A stretch of DNA of 64,000 bases, taken from contig NC_134160.1 of NCBI RefSeq assembly GCF_033958435.1, positions 14,371,001 to 14,435,000 on the forward strand. The letters run 5' to 3'. The translations under genes were made by a program, and so were the position numbers. A model generated the notes under the pieces. The model saw only the letters and a list, made by a program, of their open reading frames with translations. It had not been told where the DNA came from and ran no database searches. This DNA is from Carettochelys insculpta (taxonomy: Eukaryota; Chordata; Testudines; Carettochelyidae). This document shows positions 46,475-56,679 of the stretch, one piece after another. Every line of letters starts with the position of its first letter. The first letter of the stretch is position 1.

Positions 46475-47410
46475 AGCCGCGTCTACACGTGCAGCGCTAT
46501 TTCGAAGTTGGTGCCGCTACTGCGAAGTAGCGTGCACGTGTAGACGCGGCCCTCATGGGGTTAGCGTCTTTGACGTCTCGCCGCCTAACATCGACATTAA
46601 CTTCGAAATAGCGCCCAATACATGTAGCCGTGACGGGCGCTATTTCGAAGTTAACGTTGACGTTAGGCGGCGAGACGTCGAAGACGCTAACCCCATGAGG
46701 GCCGCGTCTACACGTGCACGCTACTTCGCAGTAGCGGCACCAACTTCGAAATAGCGCCCGTCACGGCTACACGCGTCGGGCGCTATTTCAAAGTTGAAAT
46801 CGACATTAGGCAGCAAGATGTCGAAGTCGCTAACCCCATGAGGGGATGGGAATAGCGCCCTACTTCGAAGTTGAACATCGAAGTAGGGCACGTGTAGACG
46901 ATCTGCGTCCCGCAACATCAAAATAGCGGGGTCTGCCATGGCGGCCATCAGCTGAGGGGTTGAGAGACGCTGTCTCTCCAGCCCCTGTGGGGCTCTATGG
47001 TCACCATGTGCAGCAGCCCCTTGCCCAGGGCTTCTGGCTGCTGCTGCGGCAGCTGGGGATCCATGCTGCATGCACAGGGTCTGCAACCAGTTGTCGGCTC
47101 TGTGGATCTTGTGTTGTTTAGTGCAACTGTGTGTGGGAGGGGCCCTTTAAGGGAGCGGCTTGCTGTTGAGTCCGCCCTGTGACCGTGTCTGCAGCTGCTC
47201 CTGGCACCCTTATTTCGATGTGTGCTACTTTGGCATGTAGACGTTCCCTCGCAGCGCCTATTTCGATGTGGTGCTGCCCAACGTCAAAGTTGAACGTCGA
47301 TGTTGCCAGCCCTGGAGGACGTGTAGATGTTATTCATCGAAATAGGCTGTTTCGATGTCGCTACTTTGAAATAAGCTACTTTGATGTAGGGTTCATGAGT
47401 AGACGTAGCT
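46475..47410 (+). mobile_element. Harbinger derivative E2 nested in E1
   Basis: Starts AGCCGCGTCTACACGTGC and ends GTAGACGTAGCT, flanked by GAG at 46472-46474 and 47411-47413. Removing it restores CTCCTCATGAGGATAGCGAC, the sequence seen intact (in reverse) at 51460 in copy 3. It has an extra 224 bp at its left (46475-46698) made of a small TIR hairpin and a 145-bp palindrome, then the usual 0.7-kb derivative from 46698. Confidence 0.85.
46554..46698. repeat. 145-bp palindrome of subterminal sequence
   Basis: CCTCATGGGGTTAGCGTC at the left and GACGCTAACCCCATGAGG at the right are inverse. Inner arms TTGACGTCTCGCCGCCTAAC and AACTTCGAAATAGCGCCC pair with their inverses and meet near 46626. Confidence 0.85.
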
Positions 47411-47586
47411 GAGGATAGCGACTTCGACGTCTCGCTGCCTTAAGTCGATTTCAACTTCAAAATAACGCTCGCCATGTGTAGACGTGGCGGGAGCTATTTT
47501 GAAGTTGGCACGGCTACTTCGAAGTATCCGGCACATGTAGACGTGGCTTATAAGAGTTACATTGTAAAAATCACACTATGATACAA

Positions 47587-47969
47587 TGTTGCTTCTGAGT
47601 TCAAGAGGGGGAAGTTATGCTTTGTGTGGGGGTGGGTTTGGATGGAGCCAGGTGTGCCTGGAAAGCAGGAATCAGGGCAGTATGTGCTAGACGGTAATTA
47701 ATTAAGGTAACCAGAGAGTCATAAACAGGAGACTGCTGAAGGTGATATGGAAATGAAGATACATGACTAGTCTTGGGGGCTATGTGGAGTGGGTGTGTGC
47801 CTGGTTTTTTTTTTCTCTTCGTTTATTAACTTGCCTTCTTTTGTCTGTATAAATTGAGAGACCTGAGCCGTAGGCATGAGCTCACCTTTGTCTGAATGTA
47901 TTAGCAGAGCAGCTTTGCTAATAAACAGAGTGGGCTCACAAATTGTGAGTCTCGAGTCTAACTTTGACA
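47587..47969 (+). mobile_element. Possible solo LTR
   Basis: A TG...CA unit with a TATA-like GTATAAATTG at about 47848 and GCTAATAAACAGAG at about 47918, followed by GAGTCTCGAGTC, the look of an LTR promoter, poly(A) signal and R/U5. It sits where the old nuclease gene is interrupted. Boundaries are uncertain and no target duplication was confirmed. Confidence 0.42.
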
Positions 47970-48124
47970 AGGTGCTGCGCCCTTCACAACCTTGTTGAGG
48001 GGAAAGAGGAAGCCTTGGTCCTGCTTGGTGGTCCAGCTTCTGGCTGTGCCTATGAAGAGCTGGGCATTGCCCCCATCCACCAGGCCCATGAAAACAGGCT
48101 GTGGATCTGGGAGACCCTGAGAGA
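47970..48124 (+). pseudogene. Old Harbinger nuclease, C-terminal piece
   Basis: Read in frame: CCALHNLVEGKEEALVLLGG matches SALHNLVESKGEAFFHGWAV of copy 3, and RLWIWETLRERFS-stop matches VREALRANFDKAAG-stop. The segment with the Glu motif is missing between 45790 and here. Confidence 0.68.
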
Positions 48125-48324
48125 GAGATTCTCCTAGGGACCCCCACTAGCGCATCCCAGGGCACCACCAGCGGGGGCCTTGGGTCTGCAGCCCCACCAT
48201 GACCTTCCCCCCATTCTGCCCACTCCCCTGACCCCTCCACAATAAAGAGGAACATGGGGGTTGGTGCAAAAATAAAAACTTTACTTTGAACAAAATGAAA
48301 CTTGAAAGCTCAGCTAGGCCTAAC

Positions 48325-48910
48325 CAGAGACTCATACAACGCTAGAATGGGAAGGGCCTTCGAGAGGTCATTGAGTCCAGTCTCCTGCCCTCATGGCATG
48401 AACAAGCACTGTCTAAACTATGCCTGATGGGATGTCTATTTAACCTGCTCTTAAATATTTCCAGTGATGGAGATTCCACAACCTTCCTAGGCAATTTTTT
48501 CCAGTGTTTAACCACCCTGACAGTTGGGAAGGTTTTCCTAATGTCCAGCCTAAACCTCCCTTGCTGCAGTTTAAGCCCATTGCTCTTTGTCCTATCCTCA
48601 AAGGCCAAGTAGAATAATTATTCTCCCTTTCCCTTGTAATCTTCTTTTAGGTATTTGAAAACTGCTATTATGTCCCCTAAAAGTCTCCCCTTTTCTAAAC
48701 TAAAAAAGCCCAGTTCTTTCTGTCTTCCCATGTAGATCGTGTTCTCTAGACCTTTAATCATTCTTGTTGCTCTTCTCCAATTTCTACCTTCTCTAATTTC
48801 TCCACATCTTACTTGAAATGTGGTGCCCAGATTTGGACAAAATACTCCAACTGAGGCCCAATGAGTTCTAAGTAGAGTGGAAGTATTGACTTCCTATGTC
48901 TTGCTGTATA
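48325..48910 (-). mobile_element. CR1 3' part, another subfamily
   Basis: The minus strand has GGAGAAGAGCAACAAGAATG, AAAGGTCTAGAGAACACGAT, GGACATAATAGCAGTTTTCA, then CTTTGAGGATAGGACAAAGA and a 3' UTR. Different 3' UTR from the ATTCTATG group at 40590 or 51042. Confidence 0.72.
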
Positions 48911-49375
48911 TACAGTGTCAATGGTTTGCAAACTATATGTATGGAGGTGGGGCATGGATGAAGAGAGGTTGGGCTCCTGAACTTGGAAGCAGGGAATGGG
49001 ACAGGGGGAGGCAGGTCTCAGTCCAGGGATGGGGTGGTGGGCCACAACCCTGTGGGAGAACAGGACCCCAAGAAGGGTTGGCTGTGGGAGCCCCTTCTGC
49101 CGTGGGTTCAGGGTCCCCAGCAGGGCTGGGTTGGGGCTGGTGGCATGGGGAGGGGCTGTGGCAGGGTCAGGCTTGGCGAGGGAGAGCCTGCGGGGCAGAG
49201 AAGGGCAGGGCGGGTGGCCTAGGACAGGATTAATCAGACAAGATCCAGGACAGCCAGGGGAAGTGTGGCGGGAGAAAGGCAGCAGGGAAAGGGGGAGCAG
49301 GAGTAGGGGGAGTGGGGGCAGGGGGTGTGGTTTGGGGAATGGGGCAGCAGGCGCGGGTGGCTGAGCCAGCTAGTC
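48911..49375. other. Unassigned G-rich DNA
   Basis: Probably the interior of the old Harbinger (Myb-gene 3' side) judging by position, but not alignable by eye. Confidence 0.35.
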
Positions 49376-49379
49376 CCAC

Positions 49380-51030
49380 CAGACACTGGTGATGGTGTCT
49401 ACACAGGACATCAGCTGGTCCCATGCCTGTGCCTGCTATACCCAGTCCCTTGCACACTGCACCTCATCAGCCTGCAGCCACCACTGCATGATGTCGGCAA
49501 CTCACCTGAGACCTCCTGGTCCTCCTAACCCCAGCAACAAGCCCTTTAGCCATGGGCCTGCCCTGTCACAGTGTGTCACTGATGCATTCTGGCGTGGTGG
49601 TCATGGTGGCACACCCAGCTCAGGCTCTGGCTCCTCCCTGGGGCTGGCTGGCCCTCAGCCCTCGGACAGTGCAGCCACAAGGGAAACACAGAGGAAAGAT
49701 GGTGAGTCCTTCCCACCATGCACCCTCCGAGGCCTTACTCCCCACATTAGCAGCAGCTCCCCCTCCCTCCCCAGCTTCAGGGATGGGAATGTGCCAGGAG
49801 CACAGATGGCACTTGCCCGGTGTCCCCCTGTCTGATGGCCTCGCAGTCAAGAGAGGCGTCCTCACATGGGTGGCAGCTGGACTAGGCACAGCTATGTCCT
49901 CTGGGAACCCTGGCCCCTGCATCCGTGCAGCTCAGGGCAGTGTTCACAGATGAGGATGCAATCTATGTCCCACGGGCATGCCTGTGAGCCAAGGGCTGCA
50001 GTCCCTGGTGGTGTGTCTGGAGTCAGGTTGTCACGTGTGGCAGTCCCTATCCCAAAAATGTCAGGGGTGGGCTGGCCCCCTCTCTCCCAATGCCCGGGGG
50101 CTCTTGTGGCCTCCCAAGGGGCTGGCAGTGGGCTGGTGCCCATGCCCTGAGGCTGCGCCGTGGAACATAGTGTTTTGCGCACAAGTGCAAGTGCTGTTCC
50201 CACGGGGTGGGGTCCTGCCCAAGCCAGCAAGGCATGGCTCACAGCATGCCCCACCTGCACCTGCCCCAAGTACCCTAGGGTGTGTGCCTCATGGCATACT
50301 CATGGGAGGGACCCTCAAATAACTCCAGGGAGGCCCTGGAGGTGCCCTGGCTAGAAGAAGGACCTAACTCCAGGGTAATCACCAGGGTCCCATCACTGGC
50401 AACTAAGGTGGTGGTGCCCTCAACCTCTGCCTTCCCCTTGGTCCTGGACTGATGCTCCTTTGGATGGGACTCTGACTCCGGGAAGGCGAGGGGCCTCTTT
50501 GGCCATGTCCAGGAGGTTCACGGGAGGTGAGGCGTCTTCTGCCTGGAGAAGCTCATGCAGCTCCTGACAGTACAGATGACTTCGCCATCGTGCCCCCGCC
50601 AGCAGGCAGTATCCCAGGCTTAGGTATAGCCCTGCCAGAGCTCTTTGATTTTTGGCTGGAGCTGCTCCGTCATCTAGACAAGGTGTTCTTGGGCCACCAG
50701 GGCGGTGGAAGCCTGGCTGTGTCCCAGGCCATTTTGCCTCCTGACTGTTATGAGCACCATCTCCTCCAACCAGTGGCCCAGTACATCCTGGATCTATGGC
50801 TTGGTCCAGGACAGGGCCCACCTCTTTCTGCCTGGGTGTGGATCGTCTGAGGGTCTTCTCCCTGCTCCCTGGAGGGGCCAGGGATGTCCTGGGGAGGCTG
50901 GGAAGCAAGCCATGTACCAGGTGTGGCTGCAGGGGTGGCTGACAGCAGGCTGCAGGCACATTTGCTGACTGTGATGCTCGCACACTGACTAATTCCTGGG
51001 ATGGGATTTCCAGGGCTCCTATACATTTAA
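49380..51030 (-). pseudogene. Old Harbinger Myb/SANT-like gene
   Basis: On minus, joining frames at 50850-50530: KRWALSWTKP, then DVLGHWLEEMVLITVRRQNG, QPKIKELWQGYT and ICTVRSCMSFSRQ follow the pattern WTEAEL..LLGLWSEEEVLQV / KVKELRQGYARA / CPFYREL of the younger copies. Near 49470-49380 the segment ADEVQCARDWVQQAQAWDQL, MSCVDTIT matches the coiled-coil end (LQERVLAWCQEACGAFMRTF). Many stops. Confidence 0.6.
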
Positions 51031-51041
51031 GGCTAGCCGGG

Positions 51042-51327
51042 GAAATCATAGAATCATAGAATCACAGAGCTGGAAGGGACCTCAAGAGGTCATCAAGTCA
51101 AGCCCCCTGCCCCAAGCAGGATCAACCCCCACTAAGTCATCCCAGCCAGGATCTTGTCAAGCTAGGATTTACAAACCTCCAGAGATGGAGATTCCACTAC
51201 CTCCCTAAGCAATGCATTCCAGTGCTTCACCACCCTCCTGGTGAAGTAGTTTTTCCCAATATCCAACCTACACCTCTCCTCCTGTAACTTCAGACCATTA
51301 CACCTTGTTCTACTGTCTGTCACCATT
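51042..51327 (-). mobile_element. CR1 3' end (left half of a split CR1)
   Basis: Minus sense with tail TTCTATGATTCTATGATTTC and 3' UTR back to GACAGACAGTAGAAC. It stops at CACCATT, where Harbinger copy 3 begins. The same CR1 probably resumes at 55116. Confidence 0.82.
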
Positions 51328-51690
51328 AGCCACGTCTACACGTGCCGGCTACTTCGTAGTAGCCGTGCCAACTTCGAAATAGCGCCCGCCACATCTACAC
51401 ATGGCGAGCGCTATTTTGAAGTTGACATCGGTGTAAGGCGGTGAGACATCGAAGTCGCTATCCTCATGAGGAGATGGGAATAGCACCCTACTTCGACGTT
51501 CAACGTCGAAGTAGGACACGTGTAGCCGATCCGCGTCCCGCAACATCAAAATAGCGGGGTCCGCCATGGCAGCCATCAGCTGAGAGGTTGAGAGACGCTC
51601 TCTCCAGCCCCTGAGCTCTATGGTCGCCGCGTGCAGCGGCCCCTTAAAGCTCCCCGCCCCCTGCCTTCCTGTGCAGGAAGCTGAGAGAGC

Positions 51691-53286
51691 ATGCAGGCGG
51701 CAGCACAGCCACGCGGCCAGCCTGCATGCCTCCCTGCAGCCCAGAGACACACCCCCCCGCTGCGATGGCCAGCTGCCAGCACACCAAGGCACCCTCCCAA
51801 GGGGAGCCAGGGCTCCCAGGCTGGCAGCCATCTCGGAAAGAGGCAGCGGGGCCCCTCCTGGACGGAGGCCGAGCTTCAGGACCTGCTGGGGCTCTGGAGC
51901 GAGGAGGAGGTGCTCCAGGTAATGGGGAGCAAGAGGCGGAACGCAGATGCGTTCGCTCGGCTGACCGAGGGCCTGGCCTCCCACGGTCACCCTGCCCGCA
52001 CTCCGGATCACGTCCGGAGTTAAGTGAAGGAGCTGCAGCAGGGTTATGCCCGGGCCCGGGATGCGGCCGGCCGATCTGGGGCCGCCCCCGTCACTTGCCC
52101 CTTTTACAGGGAGCTCAGGGACATCCTGGGCCCCCGGCACACCTCCACCCCTTCGGCCACTCTTGATACCTCGGCCGAGGAGCCCCAGCAGGCCCCGGAG
52201 GCGGAGTCCACCCTGGAGGCAAGCCCCGCACCCCAGGGCCCCCCCAGGAGCCCACCCCTGGGATGCCGGAGGAAGAGGAGGAGGGCTCCACATCGCGCTG
52301 CCATCCCGGAGCTCCAGCAGGGTGTCCGTCCACAGGCTGTCCCCCGACCGTGGGAGCGGACCATCAGATATGTACCCCCCCCCGGTGCACACCCCTGGGG
52401 TTGAGGGGCGGGGACAACAGACATGACCAGGGCCCTCCACATGCCCAGATGACCATGGCCCCAAGGACAGCAGTGGCATGTCCCTCAGAAGAGTGCATCA
52501 GCCCCTTCCCCTCCAGCATGACAGTGCCATGCCCCATCCCTGGGGATGGGGGGAGCGGAACATAGGGTCCACCTGGGGGAGGGGGTGGGACACCCATCAG
52601 CAGCAGCAGCATCTCCCGGGGACGGGTATGGGGAACCAGCAGCAGAGGGGTGGGGAGACAAGGGCCACGGCTCAGGGGCTACACTAATGGCTGTCTCCAC
52701 TCTTCTTCCCCCCCCGTGTTCCACAGCTGCACCACTGGAGGGCCCGGAGAGCACCGGCGAGGTGTCAGTGGTCCCGGAGAGCCCACCGGGGCCATCACTG
52801 CAGGCCAGCCGCTCGGCAGAGCACCGACCAGCCCCAGGGCGGGGCCGACGGCGGACCCAGCACCACCACCGGACGGCGACGGACCCCCAGCTGCTGGTGA
52901 TCCTCCGGCGGCAGCTGGAGGTCTTGGAGCAGTGCCTGCGGGTGGATGAGTGGCGCCTCCAACTACAGGAGCGGGTGCTGGCCTGGTGCCAGGAGGCATG
53001 CGGGGCCTTTATGCGCACTTTTGAGCGCATTGTGGACTACCTGGCCCCCCCATGCCACGCCGGCCGCCACTCTGCCCGCCCCGCCTGCTCCACCCGCTGC
53101 TCCACCCACTGCTCCACCCGCCGTCCCACTGCTGGCCGCCACCGAGGGGCCTTCTGCCGAGGGGGACCTGGGGCCTGCTGACACCCGCAGTCTGTATCTG
53201 CCGGTTTGCACGGCCCCCAGCCAGCCTCGGCCAGGGCTGAGGCCGAGGCGAGGGTCGCGCCCGCTAACCCCCAGCGTTGGACATTA
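51691..53286 (+). pseudogene. Harbinger Myb/SANT-like protein gene, copy 3
   Basis: Has a true ATG at 51691 (MQAAAQPRG). The Myb/SANT-like domain lies at residues 50-150: WTEAELQDLLGLWSEEEVLQ, SKRRNADAFARLTEGLASHG, VKELQQGYARARDAAGRSGA, CPFYRELRDILG. AAA has become TAA at 52021-52023 in the middle of the domain. The donor is AT instead of GT at 52368 (CAG/ATATGT) and the acceptor is at 52726. Exon 2 carries the coiled coil (RRQLEVLEQCLRVDEWRLQL) and a Pro/Ala tail, with an extra C in the C-run near 53046 shifting the end. This gene cannot make the full protein, unlike the nuclease next to it. Confidence 0.85.
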
Positions 53287-53289
53287 GGG

Positions 53290-53620
53290 GTTGCGGGGCC
53301 CAGGACGTGACCCCCCCTCTTTGTACATATCCCCTTTATGTTGTATATAGTTTGTATTAGACCCCTGTTATTTTATGATACCTGCCCCCCCATGTAAATA
53401 GTTCTCCTCTTCCTTGTGTTTCACTGTATGTTTATCATATAATAATAATATATAATATATTTGTAGTAATAATATAAGAGAATTCACCGTTTTGTGGTTT
53501 CACGAACAACAGGTCTATTTTTATTTGCAAGAAAAGTGGGGGGGGTGCTCTTGGGTGCTCTGTGGTGTGGGCGTAGGGGCAGGGAGTGTTGTGGAGGATG
53601 GGGGGGTGCAGTGGGGGGCC
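53290..53620. other. AT-rich spacer between convergent genes, copy 3
   Basis: Contains (TAATAATA)-rich DNA at 53440-53480 and, on minus, AAATAAAAATAG near 53525 as a likely nuclease poly(A) signal. Confidence 0.6.
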
Positions 53621-53629
53621 TGCCAGCGT

Positions 53630-54948
53630 TCACCCTGCGGCCTTGTCGAAATTGGCCCGCAAGGCCTCCCGGACTCGGATCCCCTCGGGGTCCACCTGGC
53701 GACTGGGGGCAGCGGGTGGCTGCACGTCAGCCCTGCCAGCCTCCACAGCCCAGCCGTGAAAGAAGGCCTCCCCCTTGCTCTCCACCAGGTTGTGGAGTGC
53801 ACTGCACGCACCCACAATCTGGGGGATGTTGGTGGGGCCTGCATCAAGGCGGGTGAGAAGACACCTCCAGCGCCCTTTGAGGTGGCCAAATGTGCTGTCA
53901 ACCACCTGGCGTGCGTGGTTCAGGCGCGTCTTGAAGTGCTCCTGGATGGCTGTGAGATGGCCCGTGTAAGGGTGCATGAGCCAGGGCCGGAGGGGGTACA
54001 CCGCGTCTGCGATGACACAGAGGGGCATGGTGGTGTTCCCCACAGGGATCTCCCACTGGGGGATGTAGGTCCGCACCTCCAGCCGGCGGCACAGGCCCGA
54101 ATTCCTGAATACCCGGGTGTCATGGGTGCTGCCAGGCCAGCCAACATAAATGTCCAGGAAGCGGCCCTGGCTGTCCACCAAGGCCTGCAGGACCACCGAA
54201 TGGTAGCCCTTCTTGTTGAAGAAGCGTCCTCCACTGTGCTCCGGGGCACGGATGGGGATATGGGTCCCATCCAGAGCCCCGAAGCAATTTGGGAAGCCCA
54301 GGGTGGCAAACCCCGCGATGGCGGCATCCGGGTCCCCAAGCTGCACGAGCCTGTGGAGGAGCAGGGCGTTGGTGGCGCGGACGACCTGCAGGGGAAGGAC
54401 ATGGGAGAGCACCAATGAGGGGTGTGCAGGGTGTGTCTGGCCCTCCCCCCCAGGGCTCCCCTCCCCCCCCAGGGCTGCCTCCCCCTCCCCATGGGTCCTC
54501 TTACCTCCATGAGGACACCCCTGACGGTGGCCTTGCCGACGCCAAACTGCTGCCCCACGGATCGGTAGCTGTCTGGAGTGGCCAGCTTCCAGACAGCGAT
54601 GCCGACCCGTTTCTCCACGCTGAGGGCATGCCGCATGGTGGTGTCCTGGTGCCTCAGTGCGGGGGTGAGCCACTGGCAGAGCTCCAGAAATGTCTGCCAA
54701 CTCATACAAAAGTTCTGGAGCCAGCGGTCATCGTCCCATTCGCCAAGCACCAGCCGCTCCCACCGGTCGGTGCTCGTGGGGTAGCTCCACAGCCAGCGGC
54801 GTGTGCGGTGGGGGGTGGGGGAGAGGACAGCAGGATCTGGGGTTGCTTCCTCCTCCCCTGGGGGCAGCTCCTCTTCTGTGACTAAAAGGTGATCAGCTGC
54901 AGGGACGGCTGGGTGGACCTCTGGCTGCTGCTGCTGCTGGGGGTCCAT
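53630..54948 (-). CDS. HARBI1-like nuclease, copy 3, intact frame, Glu to Asp
   Basis: Exon 1 is 54948-54505 (148 codons, MDPQQQQQPEVHPAVP start), the intron 54504-54386 (GTAAGAGG...CCCCTGCAG) and exon 2 54385-53630. Joined, they give 399 residues without a stop or frameshift. N-terminus is Q-rich; residues about 60-80 RWERLVLGEWDDDRWLQNF; HTH-like GQQFGVGKATVRGVLME at the exon end; Asp at about 187 (GALDGTHIPI), Asp at about 237 (VGWPGSTHD). At about 311, VVDSTFGHLKGRWRCL has Asp where copies 1 and 2 have Glu (GAC versus GAG). An ATG in frame at 54987 could add 13 residues. PIF/Harbinger nucleases cut and paste the element into 3-bp sites. The catalytic change and the broken partner gene argue that this copy is not active. 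Confidence 0.85.
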
Positions 54949-56106
54949 AACTGCTTCGCTGAGGTGTGCGTGCCTATGGCTCTGCAAACCGCGTGCTCTG
55001 CAGGCTGAGTGTGTCAGGGAGGGGCCCTTTAAGGGAGCGGCTAGCTGTTGCCCTGGAAGTGCTAGTCCGCCCTGTGACCCTATCTGCAGCTGTTCCTGGC
55101 ACCCTTATTTCGATATGCACCCCAATACACCCAGCCTTTCATCCACTATGATCCCTAGGTCCCTTTCTGTCATACTGCTGCTGAGCCAGTCAGTCCCCAG
55201 CCTATAACAATGCTTGGGATTCTTCCATCCCAGGTGCAGGACTCTACACTTCCCCTTGTTGAACCACACCAAATTTCTTTTGGCCCAGTCCTCCAATTTA
55301 TCCAGGTCACTGTGCATCCTATGTCTACCCTCCAACATATCTACCTCTCCCCCTAGTTTGATATCATCCTCAGGCTTGCTGAAGACACAATCCAGTCCCT
55401 CAACCAGAACCGAGCCTTGGGGCACTCCACTTGAAACTGACTGCCATCTAGATATTGAGCCACTGAGCACTACCTGTTAGGCCTGACCGTCAAGCCAGCT
55501 TTCTATCCTTTTTATCCATGTACCCAATCCATACTTCCTTTACTTATGGTCAAGAATATTTTGGGAGACTGTATCAAAAGCTTTACTGAACTAAAGGTGT
55601 ATCGCATCCACTGACTTCCCCATGTCCACAGAGCCAGTTACCTCGTCATTGAAGCTAATCAGATTGGTGAGGCAGGACTTACCCTTGGTGAAGACATATT
55701 GACTACTTTTGATAACTTTTCCCTCTTCCAACTGCTTTAAAATGCACTCCTTGAGGATCTCTTCCATTATTTTCTCAGGGATTGAGGTAATGCTGACCGG
55801 TCTACAGTTCCCTGCATTGTCCTTCTTTCCTTTTTTAAAGATGACACTACATTTACCTTTTTCCAATCATCCGGAATCTCTTCTGATCTTCAAGAGTCTT
55901 CAGAGATAATGGCCAAAGGCTCGGCAATGATATCTGCCAATTTCCTCACTGCCCTTGGGTGCTTTAAATCCGGACCCATGTATTTGTGTACATCTAGCTT
56001 TTCTAAGTAGCTCTTAACTCATTCTTTCCCCACCAGTGGCTGCCCGCCATCTTCCCATACTGCATTGTCTGCAGATCCAGTTTGCCTTTGCTGTCCTTAT
56101 TACTGC

Positions 56107-56679
56107 CTAGGATTTTCCAGCTGTATATTTATTCTCCTCCTTAGTCATCTGTCCAATTTTCCACTTCTTATGTGCGTCCTTTTTTATTTTAAGCTGACTA
56201 AGCATTTCCCTGTTAAGCCAATCTGGTTGCTTACCATATTTGCATTTCTCACTGTGGAGTGGGATAGTTTGTTCCTGTGCCTTCAGCAAGACTTTGATAT
56301 ATACCCAGTTCTCTGGAACTCTTTTCCCCTTCTTCTTCATTTCCCAGGGGATTCTGCCCACCAGTACCATTAGGGAGTCAAAATCTACTCTTCTGAAATC
56401 AAGAGTCTGTATATTACTGCTCACCTTTCTTCCTTTTGTCAGGATCCTGAAATTTATCATCTTGTGATCACTGCAGCCCAGGTTACCACAAACTTCTATT
56501 TCTCCTTCTAGTTCTTCCCTGTTTGTGAGCAGCAAGTCAAGTTGTGCATGGCCCCTGGTTGCTTCCATCAGCACTTGTACCAGGAAGTTATTCCCAACAT
56601 TCTCCAAAATATTCCTGGATTGTCTGTGTGCTGCTTTATTGGCCTGCCAACAAATGTCTGGATAATTAAAGTCTCCCAT
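56107..56679 (-). pseudogene. CR1 ORF2 endonuclease C-terminal part
   Basis: A 190-codon frame starting GDFNYPDICW (the conserved GDFN motif with catalytic Asp/Asn) with LLTNREELEGEIEVCGNLGC and SDHKMINFRI (Ser-Asp-His catalytic motif) of apurinic-type LINE endonucleases. It nicks target DNA to prime reverse transcription. Continues with the linker to RT. Confidence 0.82.

Larger units (their letters stand above)
45901..47548 (-). mobile_element. Harbinger derivative E1, carrying a nested copy
   Basis: Outer element: right TIR AGCTACGTCTACACGTGAAT at 45901, left TIR GACGTGGCT ending at 47548, TAT duplicated on both sides (45898-45900, 47549-47551). It is a 0.7-kb deletion derivative (start codon block MDPQLQQQQPEALG at 46249, then leader and left end) interrupted at 46474 by E2. 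Confidence 0.85.
44215..51040 (+). mobile_element. Old two-gene Harbinger, dismembered
   Basis: Pieces keep the order and orientations of copy 2: right-end sequence (44215-44600), nuclease exon 1 (44600-45041), exon 2 (45318-45790), nuclease C-terminus (47970-48124), poly(A) spacer (to 48325) and Myb-like gene on minus (51000-49380). Interruptions: Harbinger derivatives 45901-47548, LTR-like 47587-47969, CR1 48325-48910. The left end is cut at about 51041 by a CR1. The right end shares GGAAGATATCTTCC and TGTTGACAG with the TTGACAG foldback MITEs. Confidence 0.7.
51328..55115 (+). mobile_element. PIF/Harbinger transposon, copy 3 (right end lost)
   Basis: The left TIR AGCCACGTCTACACGTGCCG starts at 51328, followed by subterminal palindromes, Myb-like gene (+), spacer (53290-53620) and nuclease (-). 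Homology runs to TTATTTCGAT at 55114 and stops about 200 bp before the expected right TIR. No LTR in the intron. Best-preserved nuclease of the window. Confidence 0.88.

Noticed and set aside
46475..46760. Regularly spaced palindromic repeats resembling a CRISPR-like array
   Set aside because: The repeats alternate orientation, have unequal spacing, end in transposon TIRs and lie in a vertebrate genome.
51349..52479. 376-codon minus-strand open frame, longest in the window
   Set aside because: Antisense to the copy 3 Myb-like gene; long only because of GC bias. No motif of its own.
53492..54418. 308-codon plus-strand open frame
   Set aside because: Antisense shadow of the intact nuclease exon 2.
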